A DNA stretch of 55,236 bases from Henriciella sp. (GTDB lineage Bacteria > Pseudomonadota > Alphaproteobacteria > Caulobacterales > Hyphomonadaceae). The notes under the pieces are model-generated. The model did not search any database. It was not told the origin of the DNA and saw only the letters and a list, made by a program, of their open reading frames with translations. The position numbers were made by a program, and so were the translations under genes. Below are positions 52,053-55,236 of this stretch, piece after piece; position 1 is the first letter of the stretch, and the number at the start of each line of letters is the position of its first letter. Where the stretch lies: positions 1 to 55,236 of the forward strand of contig JABSQB010000020.1 in the NCBI GenBank assembly GCA_013214545.1. The letters are read 5' to 3'.

Positions 52053-53294
52053 ATGAACTGGCAAGCCATCAATGTTGCGTGGGATAAAGCCAATTCTCGT
52101 TATGGATTTGACCCTATTCATTTCGACGATGAGGCAAAACAGCTGCTGCATGAAGCGGACGACGACGACGCTCAAATTGAGGCAGCGATTGATGGCATGC
52201 GCGTCGTGCGGAACGAAAACCCGTCCTTCTTTGATCGGTTTGACTACGAATGGGCGTTTGATGCCGCAGGTTGGCGTCGGGGGCTCGAAGCCAACTTACA
52301 AGCCCGAATGCTACAAATGCTCTCTCAGATGTGGGTGTCGCCAAATCGACCAGATACGGCGTTCTATGACCGCGTCGTATCAAGATACACCTTCGAGACT
52401 GGTACGGATCCATGCACACCGTTTCACGCTCCCATCGATGCTGTCAATTTCATTACCGTCCCGTTTAGCTTCGCTGAGTTTTTGAACCTGCTGGTTCGAG
52501 GGTTCATTGATAGTGTCGCTGGTCAAAACGAAGGTTGGGCAGCGCTCGCGAATTTCGATAAATTTGATCGAGAGGCGCCAGTTTCTGGGTTTTTGCGCCA
52601 AGCCATCCTACGATATCTGACGAACGACACCTTTCATCCAAGCTTTCCAGGCGAGTCTCCTGTGGATCTTGTCAAACGGAAGAGCACCTGGTTTGGCGAG
52701 GCAATAGAAACAGGCAATGTTGATGAAGAGACTGAAATTCCCTTGTCCAATGCATTGCTGGACTTTGCACTGGCCCATGAACTTGGTCATGTCTTGCATG
52801 GGCATGAAGGCGTCGCGGCTGAGCCGGATCTGAGGCTCGAAAAGGAGCAGGACGCAGATGTGATGGGGTTCGCGCTCTATTCCACGAGCTGGGGCTGGCG
52901 CGACGAAGTGTTAGACCCGTGCCCCATGGGACAAGCACTCAGGATATTGATGGGGCCGCTCGTTTTTCATCTGTTCGTCAAATGGCATCTCGCGCTTCGG
53001 CAGGCCGCAGCATTTGCGAAACTCAAACTCAAAGATCACAACGTGAATGTATCAGTCATTAAGGAAGATGTTGGCGACAGCGCTGCGCGTTCAGATATGA
53101 CGATGAAGCAGCTTGGGTTTTATGAGGCTCAGATACGCGGTCGCGGCGCTGAGTTCTCTGAAACCGGTGAAGCCATTTTTCGAGGACTGGCGAAAGCAGG
53201 AAGTGCGTTCACGATGGAAATATTCAGGTCGGTTCAATCCATTCCCGACGAAGATCTTGAATTGGCTATAGAAGCCGGACGTCCTTTGTTTTAG
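52053..53294 (+). CDS. Zinc metallopeptidase-like protein (HELGH)
   Basis: A 413-residue protein. A zincin core is clear: H242-E243-L-G-H246 in 'FALAHELGHVLHGHEG', and a glutamate ligand in E265-x-x-A-D269 of 'LEKEQDADVMGF', the gluzincin pattern. No signal peptide is visible, so it likely acts in the cytoplasm. The N-terminal 235 residues and the C-terminal 130 are not recognised. It converges with the next gene, overlapping by four bases at the stops. Confidence 0.75.
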   Translation: MNWQAINVAWDKANSRYGFDPIHFDDEAKQLLHEADDDDAQIEAAIDGMRVVRNENPSFFDRFDYEWAFDAAGWRRGLEANLQARMLQMLSQMWVSPNRPDTAFYDRVVSRYTFETGTDPCTPFHAPIDAVNFITVPFSFAEFLNLLVRGFIDSVAGQNEGWAALANFDKFDREAPVSGFLRQAILRYLTNDTFHPSFPGESPVDLVKRKSTWFGEAIETGNVDEETEIPLSNALLDFALAHELGHVLHGHEGVAAEPDLRLEKEQDADVMGFALYSTSWGWRDEVLDPCPMGQALRILMGPLVFHLFVKWHLALRQAAAFAKLKLKDHNVNVSVIKEDVGDSAARSDMTMKQLGFYEAQIRGRGAEFSETGEAIFRGLAKAGSAFTMEIFRSVQSIPDEDLELAIEAGRPLF

Positions 53295-54160
53295 CGAAGA
53301 ATGGGTGGAAGGACCTCTTCAAGCTCTGACGCCGCATGTTCGCCAACCTCTGTAGAGACTTGGAACTCTTCTAATTCGATTGTTTTTTCGTCGTCTTTTT
53401 CGGGTAAGAAGAAGTACTCGACGCTTTGCACTTCGCCGCCTTCTAAGTGCACAACATCTGTCTCAAACGGCGGATCATATTCATTGTAGGCGGGACTATC
53501 ACTCTGTCCTGGAAAGTCGGGGTTCACGCTAAAAACCGATGGTCCGATCAAACGGATAGAAATGAGCTCGTCATTTGCTGCAAGGCGCACACTATCGAGC
53601 GGGCCAATCCACCCTGCCATTCCAACATATGGCGCATTTTTAGTGCGAACAGCTGCAATTAAGGATCCGTCGGTCTTGTCAGCAATTCTGAGTAAGTAAG
53701 CCAGACGAGACTCACCTTTACGCCTCTCGTTCTTCCCATGAATCAAATCGAGGCTAAAGTTCCAAGCCCGGACGATTAGTCTGTAACCAGCGACGCTCAC
53801 AGCGCTCAAAATCGTAATATATACAAGCGCCCAACCGATGGCTGTTCTCGAAAGCGGTTCGGTTGGATTTCCAGCTTCGCTCAGGATGGCAAAAAAGGTT
53901 GGGTAAGGGTCAAGTGACCACCAAGTAGAGAACGCTGGGTGGCCTGCGTTGACCCAAGCATGGTTTCCAGCGAATGCGAGCAAAGCGAGGCCATGAGCAA
54001 GCGCCGCAATGATTGGGGCTACGAAGAGAACTCCAACTGAACCGCTTGATAGCAGAGGTCTTCGGACCAATGACGGTCCGCGAAGGTGACTGATGACGAT
54101 ACAAGCTAGTCCCGGAGCCAGGAATAGGAGCGATCCAACGAGCGAAAGCCCAAGGTTCAT
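53291..54160 (-). CDS. Membrane protein with soluble C-terminal domain (DUF6338-like?)
   Basis: A 289-residue protein with hydrophobic segments near 5-23, 38-66 and 106-126, and a beta-rich soluble part (about 150-275; 'KNAPYVGMAGWIGPLDSVRLAANDELISIRLIG'). The topology resembles DUF6338-type membrane proteins, but the match is by impression only. It starts 7 nt after the small basic protein encoded at 54168-54392, suggesting a two-gene unit. Confidence 0.6.
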   Translation of the reverse strand: MNLGLSLVGSLLFLAPGLACIVISHLRGPSLVRRPLLSSGSVGVLFVAPIIAALAHGLALLAFAGNHAWVNAGHPAFSTWWSLDPYPTFFAILSEAGNPTEPLSRTAIGWALVYITILSAVSVAGYRLIVRAWNFSLDLIHGKNERRKGESRLAYLLRIADKTDGSLIAAVRTKNAPYVGMAGWIGPLDSVRLAANDELISIRLIGPSVFSVNPDFPGQSDSPAYNEYDPPFETDVVHLEGGEVQSVEYFFLPEKDDEKTIELEEFQVSTEVGEHAASELEEVLPPILR

Positions 54161-54167
54161 TTATCAA

Positions 54168-54392
54168 TTAGGCTTTTTGGGGTTCGGTGGTTTTTACACG
54201 TTTGGCAACATATACGCCGTTGCCAGACCGCTTTACGCTGTCTTTTGGCGCCATAACATCCTGGCCGCGCACCGAACCGCCACCCATTTTAAATGAGTTG
54301 ATTCGTGGTGCACCAGCGGCGTAACCACCGTTACGGCGCTTACTTTCACGCGCTGCACGTTCAGAATTGGGCGATGTATAAGCTTTAGCCAT
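54168..54392 (-). CDS. Small basic protein upstream of the membrane protein
   Basis: A 74-residue, strongly basic, Gly/Ser-rich protein (MAKAYTSPNSERAARESK) from the ATG at 54392. It is probably largely disordered. No known domain. Tight spacing to the membrane-protein gene indicates an operon and perhaps a partner that binds its cytoplasmic domain or nucleic acid. The 287 bp upstream (54402-54689) are A/T-rich and contain no gene I can support. Confidence 0.55.
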   Translation of the reverse strand: MAKAYTSPNSERAARESKRRNGGYAAGAPRINSFKMGGGSVRGQDVMAPKDSVKRSGNGVYVAKRVKTTEPQKA

Positions 54393-54689
54393 GCGTCTCA
54401 TATAATGCTTTTGTGTGCTTAATGCCAGATAAATGGCGAATGGAGCTCCTACAAAAACCGTTTCTTAGCTCGTGATACCAACGCTTTGTGCGCCCTCAAA
54501 GCCATCATATCTAACCAGAAAGGCTGCACCAAGTCGTGTCTACGGAATGCATAGCAATTCGAATCTACAATCTAAAAAAATAAAGCCTGAGTTCAAATTA
54601 CACAATAATTACAACACTCTATAAGATCCGCGCGACAGCCTCTTAGAATCTAATTATCAGGAAAGTCTAAGCGGTTCGAGGGATCACAT

Positions 54690-55157
54690 ATGTTCAAGGC
54701 TGGTGCGATAGAGCATTGGAACGAAACGGATGCCTCGATCCAGTATTCTCTCTTTGAACCAACTGAAAAATGCACGACCGTCAGTCGGAGCTCTGCCGAC
54801 GGGCATTCTTCGACATTGTCTGTTGGATTTCGATCAACGCCTGGCATTCCTATTTTTGCCCAGAATGAGCTGTCTCGGCAGTTTTATGACGAAATTTCAG
54901 CAGATGCGCGTGATCATCTGATCAAAAAACACGGATACGACCATCATTTTGCGTCCGATCCACTCGGTCGCAGAATGAACATTTGTGGCGGATACTTGGA
55001 TTTGACGACACATCGGTTCCGCGGCGTTGTCGATCGCGCCACGATCAAGCTGCTTTTCGTAACCGGCCACGTAACGATTTGCGACATATCACGCAAAACG
55101 TATCAGCAAGTCGCTGATTTGCCAGGTATCGGTCCTGTAGCGGTTCAGCGACCGTGA
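54690..55157 (+). CDS. Hypothetical island protein
   Basis: A 155-residue protein beginning MFKAGAIEHWNETDASIQYS. Mixed alpha/beta composition, with 'LIKKHGYDHHFASDPLGRRMNICGG' and 'FVTGHVTICDISRKTYQQVADLPGIG'. No membrane segment, signal peptide or recognised motif. There is only a weak SD before the ATG. Function unknown. Confidence 0.5.
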   Translation: MFKAGAIEHWNETDASIQYSLFEPTEKCTTVSRSSADGHSSTLSVGFRSTPGIPIFAQNELSRQFYDEISADARDHLIKKHGYDHHFASDPLGRRMNICGGYLDLTTHRFRGVVDRATIKLLFVTGHVTICDISRKTYQQVADLPGIGPVAVQRP

Positions 55158-55221
55158 GGCACTTTGGTTGTTTTGCTTAAGGAGGATTTTTGGCTCATCG
55201 TAACTGACCCAAGGAGTGAAG

Positions 55222-55236
55222 ATGAGCAAAAAATCC
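55222..55236 (+). CDS. Start of a further gene, cut by the window edge
   Basis: ATGAGCAAAAAATCC follows a good SD (AAGGAGTGAAG) and gives MSKKS before the edge. Too short to identify. Confidence 0.5.

Larger units (their letters stand above)
29082..55236. mobile_element. Mobilizable genomic island (left end at tRNA-Asn; right end outside window)
   Basis: From the 3' end of tRNA-Asn onward the content changes to a MobF relaxase, coupling protein, VirB1-like transglycosylase, ArdA, ParB-like and DUF736 proteins, an AlpA regulator, a toxin-antitoxin-like pair and a ubiquitin-like operon, with no housekeeping genes. No T4SS structural genes (VirB2-11) and no integrase are in the window. The element is therefore either an integrative mobilizable element or an ICE whose remaining genes lie further right. 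Several stretches (for example 54402-54690) look more A/T-rich than the backbone. Confidence 0.8.

Overview
The window looks like the chromosome of an alphaproteobacterium close to Maricaulales/Hyphomonadaceae or Caulobacterales. This is inferred from gene content and order: nrdR-ribD-ribE-ribB-ribH-nusB-thiL, a C4-pathway 5-aminolevulinate synthase, a MucR-type regulator, an IHF-alpha/MerR pair next to fabH-plsX, and an H+-pyrophosphatase. No 16S gene or other species-level marker is present.

Region 1 (1-766) is the end of an integrated element next to tRNA-Leu(UAA). It holds the N-terminus of a tyrosine-type integrase running off the left edge and one small ORF with its own terminator. Region 2 (767-29081) is an ordinary housekeeping backbone. 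It contains tRNA-Leu, tRNA-Pro, the plsX-fabH-ihfA-merR cluster, a cytochrome bc1 assembly chaperone divergent from bamE, a GH16 protein, hppA, the riboflavin/nusB/thiL cluster, glyA, mucR, hemA, a class II aldolase, nadK, an Hpt protein, yajC-secD-secF, an HD-domain protein, a TetR/acyltransferase/RNA-methyltransferase run, a nitroreductase/cytochrome b561/LysR group, pcm, tRNA-Cys and tRNA-Asn. The riboflavin cluster is odd: its RibD lacks the deaminase domain and its RibB carries a degenerate GTP-cyclohydrolase-II-like half.

Region 3 (about 29082 to the right edge) is a mobilizable genomic island that appears inserted at tRNA-Asn(GUU). Its right end and integrase are not in the window. From left to right it has (a) an eight-gene co-directional cassette, 29507-38128; (b) a leftward mobilization operon, 46766-38564, with a TrwA-like protein, a coupling protein, a MobF relaxase/helicase, a VirB1-like transglycosylase and three membrane proteins, plus a separate AlpA-type regulator; (c) a probable oriT/leading region with DUF736, ParB-like and ArdA genes, where two large nested inverted repeats lie upstream of the leftward transcription units; (d) accessory cargo including a small-protein/metallopeptidase pair and a membrane-protein pair.

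The most interesting part is the cassette at 29507-38128. An excisionase-type HTH/PIN toxin-antitoxin-like pair, a sigma-factor-like protein, an unknown partner and an ImmA/IrrE peptidase-UvrD helicase-(degenerate) AddB/Cas4-type nuclease fusion lead into a compact bacterial ubiquitin-like conjugation operon. That operon encodes a Ubl-Ubl-E2 fusion, a JAB-E1 fusion and a DUF6527 protein. The E2 has no cysteine at the expected catalytic place and offers a serine in a WSRH motif instead. A reasonable reading is a defence or stress module in which DNA sensing and regulated proteolysis upstream control protein modification downstream. That reading is inference; the domain assignments come from motifs seen in the translations.
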